From: Paenibacillus lutrae
GTDB taxonomy: Bacteria; Bacillota; Bacilli; Paenibacillales; NBRC-103111
NCBI RefSeq assembly: GCF_009757775.1
Contig: NZ_RHLK01000001.1
Location: forward strand, 1 to 64,000
Reading direction: 5' to 3'
Length of the DNA: 64,000 nt
Shown: positions 43,149-52,554 of the stretch, piece by piece
Layout of the letters: each line of letters opens with the position of its first letter
Numbering within the stretch: position 1 is the first letter of the stretch
Made by a program: the position numbers and the translations under genes
The notes under the pieces: generated by a model
Databases searched by the model: none
What the model was told of the DNA's origin: nothing
Seen by the model: only the letters and a program-made list of their open reading frames with translations

Positions 43149-44054
43149 TTACTTCATGCCGGACTGCATAAAACTGTTCATGAACTGGCGCTGGAACAGT
43201 GCGAATCCCGCCAGCAAAGGCGCGATAACGATCAAAGTAGCGGCGCTGACTTCGGCCCACTGGGCTCCTGTCTCGAATGACTGGGCAAAAATCGCCAGAC
43301 CCACCGTCAGCGGACGGTTCTCGACCGAATTCGTCACAATGAGCGGCCACAGGAAATTGCTCCAATGATAGCTCAGCGAGACCAGCGCAAAAGCGACATA
43401 AGAAGGTTTTGCCAGGGGCACATAGATGCGCCACAGAATCTGCCACTTCGAGCAGCCTTCCATAACAGCCGCCTCATCCAGCTCCGGAGGAATGGTTTTG
43501 AACATTTGCCGCAGCAGGAAAATACCGAAAGCCGACGCGAAATACGGCAGCATAATTCCCAGCTTGGTATCGAGCAAGTTAAGCTCTTTGAGAACGTTAT
43601 AATTAGGAAAGACCAGTACATCGGCCGGGATCATAATTTGTACGAGAAATAACAGAAACACCAGATCCTTGCCCTTGAAAGAAACGCGCGCAAAGGCGAA
43701 CGCCGCCATCGTTACGGTCAGAAGCTGGACAGCGAGGATGCCCAGAGCGATGACCATCGTGTTGGCGTAATACAAACCAAAAGGAGCCGCATCCCAAACA
43801 TTCCTGAAGTGCTCCAGCGTAAAATCCATGGACCCGAACGGATCTGTAACGGAATCCTTCGGTCTGAAGGCGGTCCAGACCAGCCACATCAGAGGCACCG
43901 CCCAGATTACCGCAATCAGGTACATCAGCGCGTTCAGCCAGAAGTCCAACGCCCATAGCCCCCTGAACCGGATCCGGGTCCTGCGGATGTCCGCATGCCT
44001 GCGGCCGGTTCGCTTGGATTTCGGAGCAGCGGCTCCGGCAGTTGTGTATGACAT
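43149..44054 (-). CDS. ABC sugar/glycerol-phosphate transporter permease (UgpE/MalG type)
   Basis: A 301-residue permease with about six membrane segments and the EAA loop DEAAVMEGCSKWQILWRIYV that contacts the ATPase. CUT1-family permeases work as a heterodimer with the upstream partner. Expressed with a ugpB-like binding protein and glpP, so glycerol-3-phosphate or its diesters are the likely cargo. GGAGG precedes the ATG. No ATPase gene is in the operon, so a shared MsmX/UgpC-like ATPase elsewhere must be used. Confidence 0.87.
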   Translation of the reverse strand: MSYTTAGAAAPKSKRTGRRHADIRRTRIRFRGLWALDFWLNALMYLIAVIWAVPLMWLVWTAFRPKDSVTDPFGSMDFTLEHFRNVWDAAPFGLYYANTMVIALGILAVQLLTVTMAAFAFARVSFKGKDLVFLLFLVQIMIPADVLVFPNYNVLKELNLLDTKLGIMLPYFASAFGIFLLRQMFKTIPPELDEAAVMEGCSKWQILWRIYVPLAKPSYVAFALVSLSYHWSNFLWPLIVTNSVENRPLTVGLAIFAQSFETGAQWAEVSAATLIVIAPLLAGFALFQRQFMNSFMQSGMK

Positions 44055-44079
44055 AAGCTCCTCCTTTGGGTACGTGCCG

Positions 44080-44970
44080 CTACCGGTAATGAATATGCTT
44101 GTCGAGCCCGAAGTATTGGAGAGCCGCCAACGCCATCAGCAGAGCGATCATAACCATCGTCATGGCCGAAGCAGCCCCCTGGTCCCAGAAGCTGAACGCC
44201 GACTCGTAAATGTAGTACAGCAGCAAGCTGCTCGCGTTATCCGGTCCGCCCTTCGTCATAATAAACAGGTGATCCACCAGTTTAAAAGAGTTCGTCAGCG
44301 CGACAATCATGACAAACAGTGTCGTCGGCATCAGCAGAGGAAACGTAATTTTACGAAAAACCGTCCATCGCCCTACGCCATCTATGGCAGCGGACTCGAA
44401 TAAATCCTTCGGAATGTTCTGAAGACCCGCCAGATAAAAAATCATCAGGTAACCGGCTTCTTTCCAGACGATCATCACGATCATCGCCCACATAACCGTG
44501 TCCTGGCTTCCGAGCAGATGCACATCCGTCCCCTGACCAAGCCATCCCGCCAGCCTGCTGAGCAGACCGTATTGCGGCGTGTAAATAAACAGCCATACGC
44601 TCGCCGCCGCAATCATCGGAATCATATTCGGATAGAAGAACGCGGTGCGGATCCATCCCTTTGCTTTCAGCGCTTTATTGGCAAAAAGAGCCATCAGAAG
44701 CGCCATCCCGATTGCCGACGGCACCGTTCCGAGCGCAAACCACACATTATTCAGAAGCACCTTCCGGAAAACCGCATCCTCCGCCAGATTCATGTAATTG
44801 TCCAGCCCGGTATAAAGCGGGTCCGGTGTAGCCAGGTCTGCCTGATGAAAGCTAAGATACAGCGTCTTTACCATCGGATAGAACGTGAATAGAAACAGGA
44901 AGATCAGAGACGGCAGCAGCAGAAGCCATGCGAAGCCGTTGTCTTTCCAAACCGAGATTTTACCGGTCAA
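44080..44970 (-). CDS. ABC sugar/glycerol-phosphate transporter permease (UgpA/MalF type)
   Basis: A 296-residue permease with about six membrane segments. The EAA loop is FESAAIDGVGRWTVFRKITF. The start is the TTG at 44970 with AAGGAGG 9 bases upstream. It follows the binding-protein gene and precedes the UgpE-type permease by 25 bases. Confidence 0.87.
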   Translation of the reverse strand: MTGKISVWKDNGFAWLLLLPSLIFLFLFTFYPMVKTLYLSFHQADLATPDPLYTGLDNYMNLAEDAVFRKVLLNNVWFALGTVPSAIGMALLMALFANKALKAKGWIRTAFFYPNMIPMIAAASVWLFIYTPQYGLLSRLAGWLGQGTDVHLLGSQDTVMWAMIVMIVWKEAGYLMIFYLAGLQNIPKDLFESAAIDGVGRWTVFRKITFPLLMPTTLFVMIVALTNSFKLVDHLFIMTKGGPDNASSLLLYYIYESAFSFWDQGAASAMTMVMIALLMALAALQYFGLDKHIHYR

Positions 44971-45080
44971 GTCTGTCTACCTCCTTATAGCCGCTTCGGA
45001 CAACAGCAAAGGAACCGGCAGAGTCCAAGAGACCTGCCGTCCCCTGTATATTCTCGTACCGTTACAGCCGCCGGTTTTGC

Positions 45081-46406
45081 TCACTTGTTAAAAGGAGCGA
45101 GCGCTTTTGCCGCTTCTTCCTGCGCTTTCTTGAGTGCGGCCGCCGGTTCAGCCGTTCCTGTCAGCACAGCCTGCAGCTGGTCGCTCAAAGCCTTGGACAC
45201 TTTGCCGTTATTGTGCGTGGACAATTCGGCTGCCGCATACTGCAGCTGATCCCTTGCTACGAGCGCGGGCGGGAATTCGGCGGCGTACTTTTTCATCGCT
45301 TCCGTTTCATACGCTGATTTACGGACCGCCACATAGCCTGTTTCCATGCTCCACTTGGCTGCACGCTCCGGCTCGGTCATGAACTTAATGAATTTCCAGG
45401 CAGCCTCCTGCTTTTTCTTGTCGATATCTTTGAAAATATAAAAGTTGCCGCCCCCTGTGGGGCTTCCGTACGACTTCTTCCGGGGCAGGAAAGCGACTCC
45501 GAAATCAAACTTCGCGTTGTTCTTCACGTTGGTCAGATTGCCCGTCGTATGATACATCATGGCGGTTTTGCCGGCTATAAAGTCAGAAGGTACCGTAGCC
45601 CATTCCGTCACGCCCTCCGGCATCACCTTGTCCCTGCTCGCCAGATCCTTCCAGAACTGCAGACCAGCCGTATTGTCCGGCGTATCGAAGAACACCTTCT
45701 TCCCGTCCTCGCTCATCAGGTTCTTGCCGCTTTGCAGAGCAAACGTCTGCATCATCCAATAAGCGAAGCCGGATACCGGAATTTCAAGTCCCCAGCGGCC
45801 TTCCTTCTTGAGCTTCTTCGCATACTCGGCCATTTCGTCCCACGTCTGCGGAGGTTTATTCGGATCAAGTCCCGCTTCCTTAAACATCTCTTTGTTGTAA
45901 TAAAGAACGATAGTGCTGCGCTGGAATGGGATACTGTAGGTTTTGCCGCCTGTCTGGGAGTTGGCCAGGAAAGCGGGATAGAAATCCGCCAGCCAGTTCT
46001 TGTCTTCCTTGGCGATAAACTCGTCCAGAGGAAGAACCGCATTCATGTCAAGCAGACTATAGAGTTCTGTGGACAGATTCACGGCGACATCCGGCGGATT
46101 CTTGCCCTGGACACCCGCCTGCGTCTTCACGGCCGTATCCGCGTAGCTGCCCGTGTACACGGGCTTGACCGTAATATCCGGATGCTGCTTCGTGAAGTCC
46201 GCCGCCATCGCTTCAATAGTCTTCGTAAGCGGACCGCCGACCGCAATCGGATAATAGAAGGTCAGCTCCGTTTTCTCAGCGGATGCGCTTTTGCCGCTCT
46301 CCGGTCCCGGTGTGACGGTCTGCGGCTCCGCCTGGGATTTGGCGCATCCGGCCGCAAGACTTGCTGTCAGAAGAACGGCCATGCTCATGTTCAAGAAAGA
46401 TTTCAT
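45081..46406 (-). CDS. Extracellular solute-binding lipoprotein (UgpB-like)
   Basis: A 441-residue family-1 solute-binding protein. The start MKSFLNMSMAVLLTASLAAG ends in the lipobox LAAGC, giving a diacylglycerol-anchored lipoprotein with Cys at about residue 21. Blocks such as TVKPVYTGSYADTAVKTQAG and GGGNFYIFKDIDKKKQEAAW match UgpB-like glycerol-3-phosphate binders. I start at 46406 with AGGGGGAG upstream. The leader upstream carries a terminator hairpin that GlpP may control. Confidence 0.85.
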   Translation of the reverse strand: MKSFLNMSMAVLLTASLAAGCAKSQAEPQTVTPGPESGKSASAEKTELTFYYPIAVGGPLTKTIEAMAADFTKQHPDITVKPVYTGSYADTAVKTQAGVQGKNPPDVAVNLSTELYSLLDMNAVLPLDEFIAKEDKNWLADFYPAFLANSQTGGKTYSIPFQRSTIVLYYNKEMFKEAGLDPNKPPQTWDEMAEYAKKLKKEGRWGLEIPVSGFAYWMMQTFALQSGKNLMSEDGKKVFFDTPDNTAGLQFWKDLASRDKVMPEGVTEWATVPSDFIAGKTAMMYHTTGNLTNVKNNAKFDFGVAFLPRKKSYGSPTGGGNFYIFKDIDKKKQEAAWKFIKFMTEPERAAKWSMETGYVAVRKSAYETEAMKKYAAEFPPALVARDQLQYAAAELSTHNNGKVSKALSDQLQAVLTGTAEPAAALKKAQEEAAKALAPFNK

Positions 46407-46458
46407 TATACTTTCTCCCCCTACACCATTGTTTGCTTGCCAGCTGCTGGACACAACT

Positions 46459-46557
46459 AAAAACCCTTTATCCGCTGCACACCGGAACACGGGCCGGCCG
46501 GAACCTCCGCAGAGTCCTTGCCGATCCTATCTATGGTGCTGACGCATAAAGGGTTTT
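46459..46557 (-). promoter_or_regulatory. Candidate GlpP-responsive leader terminator of the ugp operon
   Basis: On the minus strand AAAACCCTTTAT (46546-46557) pairs with ATAAAGGGTTTT ending in a five-T run (46459-46471). The stem extends imperfectly through GCG-TCAGCACC/GGTGTGCAGCGG. A 10-base direct repeat (ATCGGCAAGG) lies at 46516-46525 and 46572-46581. In B. subtilis GlpP with glycerol-3-phosphate prevents termination at such leaders. The glpP gene is immediately upstream. Confidence 0.6.
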
Positions 46558-46608
46558 CTCCTCGTCTCAACCCTTGCCGATTCAGTTGGTTACCAGCTCC
46601 TATCTACT

Positions 46609-47259
46609 CTACCGGTGCAGTGTTACCCCGGTGTGTTGGCGGATTGGAGAATTTGTAAATGCGTGTGTATCCGCCGCCCCGGTTAGAATTCCTTCGTTTG
46701 CCCATAAAGCCCGGCTGCCCATAGAAACCGCAGCCGCACCAGCCGCAAGCGCCGCCTCCACCTCTTCATGGTGATGAATCAGCCCCCCTGCAATAACCGG
46801 GATCTGCAGCCGCGAACTGACCTCGGCAATGACACGCGGAAGCAGGCCCGGCATGATTTCAACCGCATCCGGTTCACTCTGCTGAACGTTGGCAATCCCG
46901 TTATCCAGAGCCGCCGAATCAATGAGAAACATGCGCTGGATCGTAAGCAGGCCCTGTTTCTTCGCATGCTTGATCAAGTGCGATTTCGTTGAAATGATAC
47001 CTGTCGGCTGAACCTTCTCCGCCAAATATTTGACGATAATCGGATCATTGCCGAGCCCGTTAATAAAATCAACATGCAAGAAAACCTTTTTGCCGGCATC
47101 CAGTACCTGCCTGACGTAATCCTGCACGGTAAATAAATCGCCTACCAAAAGAAACACAACCGGAAGGTCGCTTGCACAGGCAGCTTTTAAGTCTTCGGCC
47201 CTGCGGACCGCTGCAATGATTCTCTGCGAACCAAAATCACCTATACTTCTTCTGCTCAT
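46609..47259 (-). CDS. glpP: Glycerol-3-phosphate-responsive antiterminator
   Basis: A 216-residue TIM-barrel-like RNA-binding regulator: VVFLLVGDLFTVQDYVRQVL, FLHVDFINGLGNDPIIVKYL, QRMFLIDSAALDNGI and PVIAGGLIHHHEEVEAALAA are GlpP hallmarks. It binds glycerol-3-phosphate and nascent leader RNA to allow read-through. The ATG at 47259 follows AGTAGGGTG; a GTG six bases earlier overlaps that site. A sigma-A promoter lies upstream, and it is the first gene of the ugp-type cluster. Confidence 0.92.
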   Translation of the reverse strand: MSRRSIGDFGSQRIIAAVRRAEDLKAACASDLPVVFLLVGDLFTVQDYVRQVLDAGKKVFLHVDFINGLGNDPIIVKYLAEKVQPTGIISTKSHLIKHAKKQGLLTIQRMFLIDSAALDNGIANVQQSEPDAVEIMPGLLPRVIAEVSSRLQIPVIAGGLIHHHEEVEAALAAGAAAVSMGSRALWANEGILTGAADTHAFTNSPIRQHTGVTLHR

Positions 47260-47312
47260 AGTCACCCTACTTTCTTAACTTGCTTCTATCGTACAGGCCC
47301 GGTGTTTCGTCC

Positions 47313-47341
47313 GTATTATCGTAATGTTTTCCCTTTGTAAA
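47313..47341 (-). promoter_or_regulatory. Sigma-A promoter of glpP
   Basis: On the minus strand TTTACA and TAATAC are spaced by exactly 17 bases, about 55 bases before the start codon. Confidence 0.55.
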
Positions 47342-47449
47342 AAAACAAGCCGCAATGAGTGCGCTTCCAGTTTCTCCTATTGCCTGAAAACGACTTTTTC
47401 TCTATACTTGACGTAGCCTGTCATTATACAAATTTTATAGCAGAAATCC

Positions 47450-47660
47450 TCATCCATTCCGATGAGGTAGAGGTTGCGGATGCTATCAGTAACCCGGGGG
47501 AGACGAACAGAGACGTCTGCGAAGCCGGGAGAAAGGAGCAGCCGCCGAAATTCGGGGCATCTTCTCAGATACCGGATTGGGTCCGCATTCGAATAGAAGC
47601 GGAACTGTCACTACTGCCCTTCCAAGCAGCGGTGATGCGCTATCTTCATGGAAGACGAGA
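47450..47660 (+). ncRNA. Lysine riboswitch (L-box) aptamer
   Basis: The leader has the conserved L-box core in order: GAGGTAGAGGTTGCGG, CAGTAAC, GGGGGAGACG, GCCGCCGAAA near 47541, GGGTCCGC near 47580, ACTGTCACTACTG near 47609, and a closing GCTATCTTCAT near 47640. Binding of lysine favours the terminator that follows. This identifies the downstream permease as lysine-related. Confidence 0.88.
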
Positions 47661-47671
47661 TAGAAGCAGCA

Positions 47672-47702
47672 GCCGCCGGAGAACCTTTCGGCGGCTTTTT
47701 GT
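47672..47702 (+). terminator. Lysine riboswitch expression-platform terminator
   Basis: GCCGCCG and CGGCGGC form a 7-bp stem with a 10-base loop, followed by five T, 70 bases before lysP. Confidence 0.85.
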
Positions 47703-47770
47703 TATCACATCTTATTAACCGCCGGTCAAGTAGCGCACCAAATTAAATTTGAACTACAGAGGTGTTCATT

Positions 47771-49225
47771 ATGAAACAACCGTCCTCCAGCCACTCTTCG
47801 GGAGAATTAAGACGGGGCCTGAAAGCGCGTCACTTGACGATGATTTCACTCGGCGGCTCGATCGGAACGGGACTATTCCTGGCAAGCGGCGGAGCCATTG
47901 CCTCTGCCGGACCTGGCGGAGCCCTGCTGGCCTATGCGGCTATCGGCATTATGGTTTATTTTCTCATGACGAGTCTTGGCGAGCTGTCTGCCTATATGCC
48001 CGTATCCGGTTCCTTCTCCACGTACGCTTCCCGGTTCATCGATCCCGCATTCGGATTCGCACTCGGGTGGAACTACTGGTTCAACTGGGCGATTACTATT
48101 GCAGCCGAACTGTCCGCAGCTACGCTGATCATGAAGTTCTGGCTTCCGGACAGCCCTTCAATTATATGGAGCGTGCTATTCCTGCTGCTGATGTTCCTGC
48201 TCAATTACTTGACTGTCAAAGGGTACGGAGAATCCGAGTATTGGTTCGCCCTGATTAAAATCGTGACGGTCATCGTATTTATTATCGTAGGGATTCTCAT
48301 GATTTTCGGCATCATCGGCGGCGAGGCCGTCGGTTTCAGCAACTTTACACTGGGCGATGCACCGGTTAACGGAGGCTTCATGGCCATTCTCGGCGTCTTC
48401 ATGGCAGCCGGTTTCTCCTTCCAGGGAACCGAGATTGTCGGGGTTGCCGCCGGTGAGAGTGAAAATCCGCGTGAGAACGTGCCCAAAGCCATCCGCACCA
48501 TTTTCTGGCGCATCCTGCTGTTCTACATCCTGGCGATTTTCGTGATCGGCCTGCTCATTCCGTATACGAATCCGAATCTGATCAGCGGCGACATCGAGAA
48601 CATCGCGGTCAGCCCGTTCACACTCGTGTTCGAGAAAGCCGGACTTGCATTTGCCGCTTCCGTGATGAACGCAGTCATCCTGACGTCGGTTCTGTCTGCG
48701 GGCAACTCCGGCATGTACGCTTCTACACGTATGATCTTCACCCTCGCACGCGAAGGCAAAGCCCCGCGCTTCCTGGGCAAGCTCGACAGCCGCGGCGTGC
48801 CTGTCTTCGCCCTGCTGGCAACGGCAGCGGTCGGCATGTTCGCCTTCCTCGCCTCCCTATTCGGCGACGGGGTCGTCTACATCTGGCTGCTCAACGCTTC
48901 CGGTATGTGCGGCTTCATCGCATGGCTCGGAATCGCGCTCAGCCATTACCGCTTCCGGCGCGCCTTCAATCTTCAAGGGCGCAGCCTGCAGGAGCTGCCT
49001 TACCGGGCCAAATGGTTCCCGTTCGGCCCGATTTTCGCTCTGTTTATCTGTATCGTGGTTATTCTCGGACAGAACTACTCCGCTATCTCCGAGAACGGCA
49101 TAGACTGGCCGGGTCTGATCGCCTCGTACATTGGAATTCCTTTGTTCCTGTTCGTATGGCTGGGTTATAAATTCACCAAGAAGACCAAGGTGATCCCGCT
49201 GCAAGATTGCAAGTTTGATGAGTAA
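47771..49225 (+). CDS. lysP: Lysine-specific permease (APC family)
   Basis: A 484-residue APC transporter with about 12 membrane segments. It starts with LRRGLKARHLTMISLGGSIG and TGLFLASG, the family's helix-1 motif, and has GFSFQGTEIVGVAAGESENP and the SAGNSGMYASTRM segment typical of LysP/AnsP-type amino-acid permeases. The L-box upstream makes lysine the likely substrate. The ATG at 47771 has GAGGTG upstream. A terminator follows at 49242. Confidence 0.9.
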   Translation: MKQPSSSHSSGELRRGLKARHLTMISLGGSIGTGLFLASGGAIASAGPGGALLAYAAIGIMVYFLMTSLGELSAYMPVSGSFSTYASRFIDPAFGFALGWNYWFNWAITIAAELSAATLIMKFWLPDSPSIIWSVLFLLLMFLLNYLTVKGYGESEYWFALIKIVTVIVFIIVGILMIFGIIGGEAVGFSNFTLGDAPVNGGFMAILGVFMAAGFSFQGTEIVGVAAGESENPRENVPKAIRTIFWRILLFYILAIFVIGLLIPYTNPNLISGDIENIAVSPFTLVFEKAGLAFAASVMNAVILTSVLSAGNSGMYASTRMIFTLAREGKAPRFLGKLDSRGVPVFALLATAAVGMFAFLASLFGDGVVYIWLLNASGMCGFIAWLGIALSHYRFRRAFNLQGRSLQELPYRAKWFPFGPIFALFICIVVILGQNYSAISENGIDWPGLIASYIGIPLFLFVWLGYKFTKKTKVIPLQDCKFDE

Positions 49226-49241
49226 TGGATGAGGGCAAAAG

Positions 49242-49280
49242 AAAGAAGCCAGTCCCGCGCATGCGGGTCTGGCTTCTTTT
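49242..49280 (+). terminator. Terminator between lysP and actP
   Basis: AAAGAAGCCAG plus CCCGC pairs with GCGGG plus CTGGCTTCTTT around a 4-base loop with one T-T mismatch, followed by T. It is symmetrical enough to serve both convergent genes. Confidence 0.8.
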
Positions 49281-49307
49281 GGGTTCCAAGGAAAGGCCGA
49301 TGCTTCG

Positions 49308-50843
49308 TTACATATTCATATTGCCCACGTTCGCTTTAACGACAATCTCGTCAAATTTGGCGCCGGATGACTTGTTCTTCGACAAGATCGTACCCAGATA
49401 CGCGCCCAGGAAGCCCAGCGGGATCGAAATAATACCCGGATTGGTCAGCGGGAAGATCGGATTTCCTACGAAGATCGCCTTGCCCGCTTCCGGGCTCCAG
49501 ACGCTCGGGCTGAGCGCTACGAGAACCAGCGACGAGATTAAGCCGACGAGCATGCCCGTAACGGCGCCTGTGGTGTTGAAACGCCTCCAGAACACCGTAA
49601 ACAAGATAACCGGCAAGTTGGAGCTGGCTGCGATCGCAAAGGCGACCGAGACCAGGAACGCCACGTTCAGCTTGGATGCGGCAAGAGACAGAATAATCGA
49701 TAGAATCGATACGCCTACAGATGCCCAGCGTGCAACTTTCATCTGCTCCGACTCGCTTGCTTGCCCCTTGCGGAGAATGTGGCTGTAGAAATCATGCGCA
49801 AAGGCCGATGCGGCCGACAGGACGAGCCCTGTGACAACGGCCAGAATGGTGGCGAACGCAACGGCGGCAATGAACGCGAAGAAGAAATCGCCGCCCAGTG
49901 CCCGCGCCAGCAGCGGAGCAGCCATATTGCCGCCCTTATCTTCGGCGATAATGTTGTCATAGCCGACGAAAGCGGCCGCCCCGAAGCCCAGGAACAGCGT
50001 CAGCACGTAGAAAATCCCGATGATCCACGTCGCATAAACGACCGAGCTGCGCGCAGTCGGCGCGTCTTTTACCGTGAAGAAGCGGATCAGAATGTGCGGC
50101 AGGCCCGCGGTGCCCAGCACAAGCGCAAGATTAAGCGAGAGCGTATCCAGCGGAATTTTATATTTATTGCCCGGATCCAGGAACTTTTCTTTGAGCGGTG
50201 TCGCAGCCTTCAACTGGTCGAACATTTCTGTCAGGCTGAAGTTGAATTTCGAGAAAACGACCAGCGACAGGACGAAAGTTCCCCCCATAAGCAGAACAGC
50301 CTTAACAATTTGTACCCAGGAGGTGGCTGTCATGCCGCCGAACACGACATAAACCGTCATCAAAAGGCCCACGATCAGAACAGAAGTGGTGAAGTCCAGG
50401 CCAAGCAGCAGCTTAATCAGGGCTCCCGCTCCGACGAGCTGGGCAATCATATAAAACGTTGAGATTGTAATGGTATTCAGAGCGGCCACGCCGCGGATTT
50501 TCTTCTCATTGAAGCGGGCGGCGATCATATCCGCCACTGTATATTTCCCCAGGTTTCTCAGCGGTTCGGCAACCAGGTAAAGAACGACGAGATACGCCAC
50601 AAGGAAACCGATACTATAGAAGAAACCGTCAAAACCGGCGAGGGCAATCGTACCGGCAATGCCCAGGAAGGATGCGGCCGACATATAGTCGCCTGCGATA
50701 GCCATTCCGTTCTGCCATCCCGTCAGACCGCCGCCTGCGGTGTAGAATTCTTCCGTTGAGTTTGTTTTTTTGGCTGCAAAATAAGTAATTAACAGGGTCA
50801 GCGCTACAATGCCGAGAAACAACCAGAATGCCATCAAATTCAC
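49308..50843 (-). CDS. actP: Cation/acetate symporter (SSS family, ActP/YwcA-like)
   Basis: A 511-residue sodium:solute symporter with about 13 membrane segments: [38 protein letters not shown] and [11 protein letters not shown] are hallmarks of acetate symporter ActP. It imports short monocarboxylates. I start at the GTG at 50843 with GGAGGG 7 bases upstream. It is the partner of the DUF485 gene 34 bases upstream; the two resemble B. subtilis ywcB-ywcA and E. coli yjcH-actP. Confidence 0.9.
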   Translation of the reverse strand: MNLMAFWLFLGIVALTLLITYFAAKKTNSTEEFYTAGGGLTGWQNGMAIAGDYMSAASFLGIAGTIALAGFDGFFYSIGFLVAYLVVLYLVAEPLRNLGKYTVADMIAARFNEKKIRGVAALNTITISTFYMIAQLVGAGALIKLLLGLDFTTSVLIVGLLMTVYVVFGGMTATSWVQIVKAVLLMGGTFVLSLVVFSKFNFSLTEMFDQLKAATPLKEKFLDPGNKYKIPLDTLSLNLALVLGTAGLPHILIRFFTVKDAPTARSSVVYATWIIGIFYVLTLFLGFGAAAFVGYDNIIAEDKGGNMAAPLLARALGGDFFFAFIAAVAFATILAVVTGLVLSAASAFAHDFYSHILRKGQASESEQMKVARWASVGVSILSIILSLAASKLNVAFLVSVAFAIAASSNLPVILFTVFWRRFNTTGAVTGMLVGLISSLVLVALSPSVWSPEAGKAIFVGNPIFPLTNPGIISIPLGFLGAYLGTILSKNKSSGAKFDEIVVKANVGNMNM

Positions 50844-50877
50844 TGGACTTCCCTCCAAAAGTAGAAATGAATGCGGA

Positions 50878-51195
50878 TTAGCCTCTCATCTGCTGTTTGA
50901 TTTCCTGAACCATGACATCGAACTTCGCAGCTCTCCGGGAATAAAGGATGCACAGCACCCAGGTCATAATAAATTGGGCGAACGCAAATACCCAGGCCCA
51001 CGAAATAGGGCCGATTGCAGGAGTGTTAAGCACGGTGGTGTACGAGGTAAGAACCGGCAGCGTAAAATAAAACGCAAAGAAAAACAAAGAGAGCGGCAAA
51101 ATAAACTGCCTTTTTTGTTTCAACAGCTTTTTAAACTGGCTCGACTGCACAATCTCGGTGTAATTAATCTCCTTAGCCTTAGCCCTTTTTTTCAT
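50878..51195 (-). CDS. DUF485-family small membrane protein (YwcB/YjcH-like)
   Basis: A 105-residue protein with two membrane helices ([38 protein letters not shown]). It starts with a basic region and has SSQFKKLLKQKRQFI, the DUF485 opening. Such proteins precede acetate symporters, with a stabilising or regulatory role that is not well defined. GGAGGAGG precedes the start. A cre box lies about 35 bases upstream. Confidence 0.85.
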   Translation of the reverse strand: MKKRAKAKEINYTEIVQSSQFKKLLKQKRQFILPLSLFFFAFYFTLPVLTSYTTVLNTPAIGPISWAWVFAFAQFIMTWVLCILYSRRAAKFDVMVQEIKQQMRG

Positions 51196-51227
51196 ATACT
51201 GCCTCCTCCTATCCTGTGTTCAATTAA

Positions 51228-51241
51228 AGTAAGCGCTTTCA
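51228..51241 (-). promoter_or_regulatory. cre (CcpA) site upstream of the DUF485-actP operon
   Basis: AGTAAGCGCTTTCA matches the cre consensus TGTAANCGNTTNCA except for the first base. A TATAAT-like -10 (51256-51261, minus strand) lies just upstream, so CcpA bound here would block early transcription. Confidence 0.7.
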
Positions 51242-51261
51242 AATGCTCCTTTTTTATTATA

Positions 51262-51739
51262 AACTAATCTTGACATTTTGTACCAGTATTTTTTGAGGTA
51301 CATCATTCTCTGCCCGGATCTCTTACGTAAACAAAGGATGACAACCGGCATCCTGTTTGGCCCTTTGAGAGGTGCTCATAATGAAAATATAAGACAACTT
51401 ATTGAAAAATTTCAGCTGCCGGAACGAATTGTCAACATCGTAGAACTGCCCTGGGTTCCGTTCACAGAGAATCATTCTTGTCATTTCAAGCCTTTACGTT
51501 TTGATCTCAACACTGGAAGCCCCGCTGGCCATAAACGGCGGGACCTGGAAGATATATGCACACGCGAGATCACCTCATACGTACGTGCTAAGCGTATAGT
51601 GAAGCCACACCGCTAAAACCGGCATTATCGGCTCCATCCGGCTTATAAACCGCGGTTTCCGCAATTGTCAAAACGTTCATTCTATGGCAAGATAAAGCGA
51701 AGAGAACGATCAACCATAGATAGGAGCACTTGAATTAGC
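51262..51739. other. Gap between the acetate operon and psd
   Basis: About 480 bases. The minus strand holds the actP-operon promoter region. A plus-strand open frame (about 51340-51616, MTTGILFGPLRGAHNENIRQ) has AAAGG too close to its ATG and no family I recognise; it could be a gene remnant. The psd promoter is not obvious. Confidence 0.35.
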
Positions 51740-52531
51740 ATGAAACCATTGTTTCGACTTCTAACGGAACTCTCATCCCGCAAATGGATCTCCCGGATGA
51801 CTGGTTCGTTTTCCAAATCCGCTGCCAGCCGTCCGCTCATCCCCTGGTTTGCCAAGACTTACGGTATTCCGGTCGAAGACGCAGAGAAGGCTGTTGCGGA
51901 ATACGCTACCCTTAATGAATTTTTCACCCGCCGTCTGAAACCGGGACTGCGATTGATTGAACCTGATCCAAACGCGCTGGTCAGTCCGGTCGATGCCGTT
52001 ATCACCGGTATGGGACCGGTGGATTCGGGCCAGATGCTTCAAGTGAAGGGGCAGGATTACACGATTGAGGAGCTGCTCAACCGTTCACCGCGCACCATCA
52101 ACTATGACAGAGGCTTTTTCTTCGTGCTTTACTTGAGCCCGACCGACTATCACCGGATTCACTCACCGATTACAGGTGAGGTTCTTGAGAAAGAACACGT
52201 ACCCGGCAAAGTATATCCCGTTAACGAATTCGGACTGCGCCATATGAAACGCGTTCTCAGCCGCAACGAACGCCTCATCACCGTCATGGAACATGACGCC
52301 GGAGAAGTTGCCGTCGTGAAGGTTGGCGCCATGAACGTAAGCAGCATCCAATACGTTGATGCGCTTCCTTCCAACCTGAAAGCCGGCGATGACCTTGCCT
52401 ACTTCGAATTCGGCTCCACAGTCGTGCTCGTCACGGAGAACGATATCCTGACTCCGCGTACTGATCTCGCTGTCGGAAGCAAAGTGCGTATGGGAGAACG
52501 TCTGGGAACACTGAAGCGTCCGGGTCACTAA
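51740..52531 (+). CDS. psd: Phosphatidylserine decarboxylase proenzyme
   Basis: A 263-residue protein making phosphatidylethanolamine at the membrane. It has the pattern LNEFFTRRLKPGLRLIE, SPVDAVITG (catalytic Asp), FVLYLSPTDYHRIHSPITG (His) and the self-cleavage site FEFGSTVVL, where GST is the pyruvoyl-forming motif. The usual LGST is FGST here. The ATG at 51740 follows AGGAGC by 10 bases. It is followed by an exporter gene after 23 bases. Confidence 0.93.
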   Translation: MKPLFRLLTELSSRKWISRMTGSFSKSAASRPLIPWFAKTYGIPVEDAEKAVAEYATLNEFFTRRLKPGLRLIEPDPNALVSPVDAVITGMGPVDSGQMLQVKGQDYTIEELLNRSPRTINYDRGFFFVLYLSPTDYHRIHSPITGEVLEKEHVPGKVYPVNEFGLRHMKRVLSRNERLITVMEHDAGEVAVVKVGAMNVSSIQYVDALPSNLKAGDDLAYFEFGSTVVLVTENDILTPRTDLAVGSKVRMGERLGTLKRPGH

Positions 52532-52554
52532 GATTCGAAAGGAGTGCCGTCCCT

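Noticed and set aside
51278-51616. 112-codon open frame upstream of psd
   Set aside because: It starts inside the promoter zone of the divergent operon, has no usable ribosome site, and resembles no family I know; noted only as a possible remnant.
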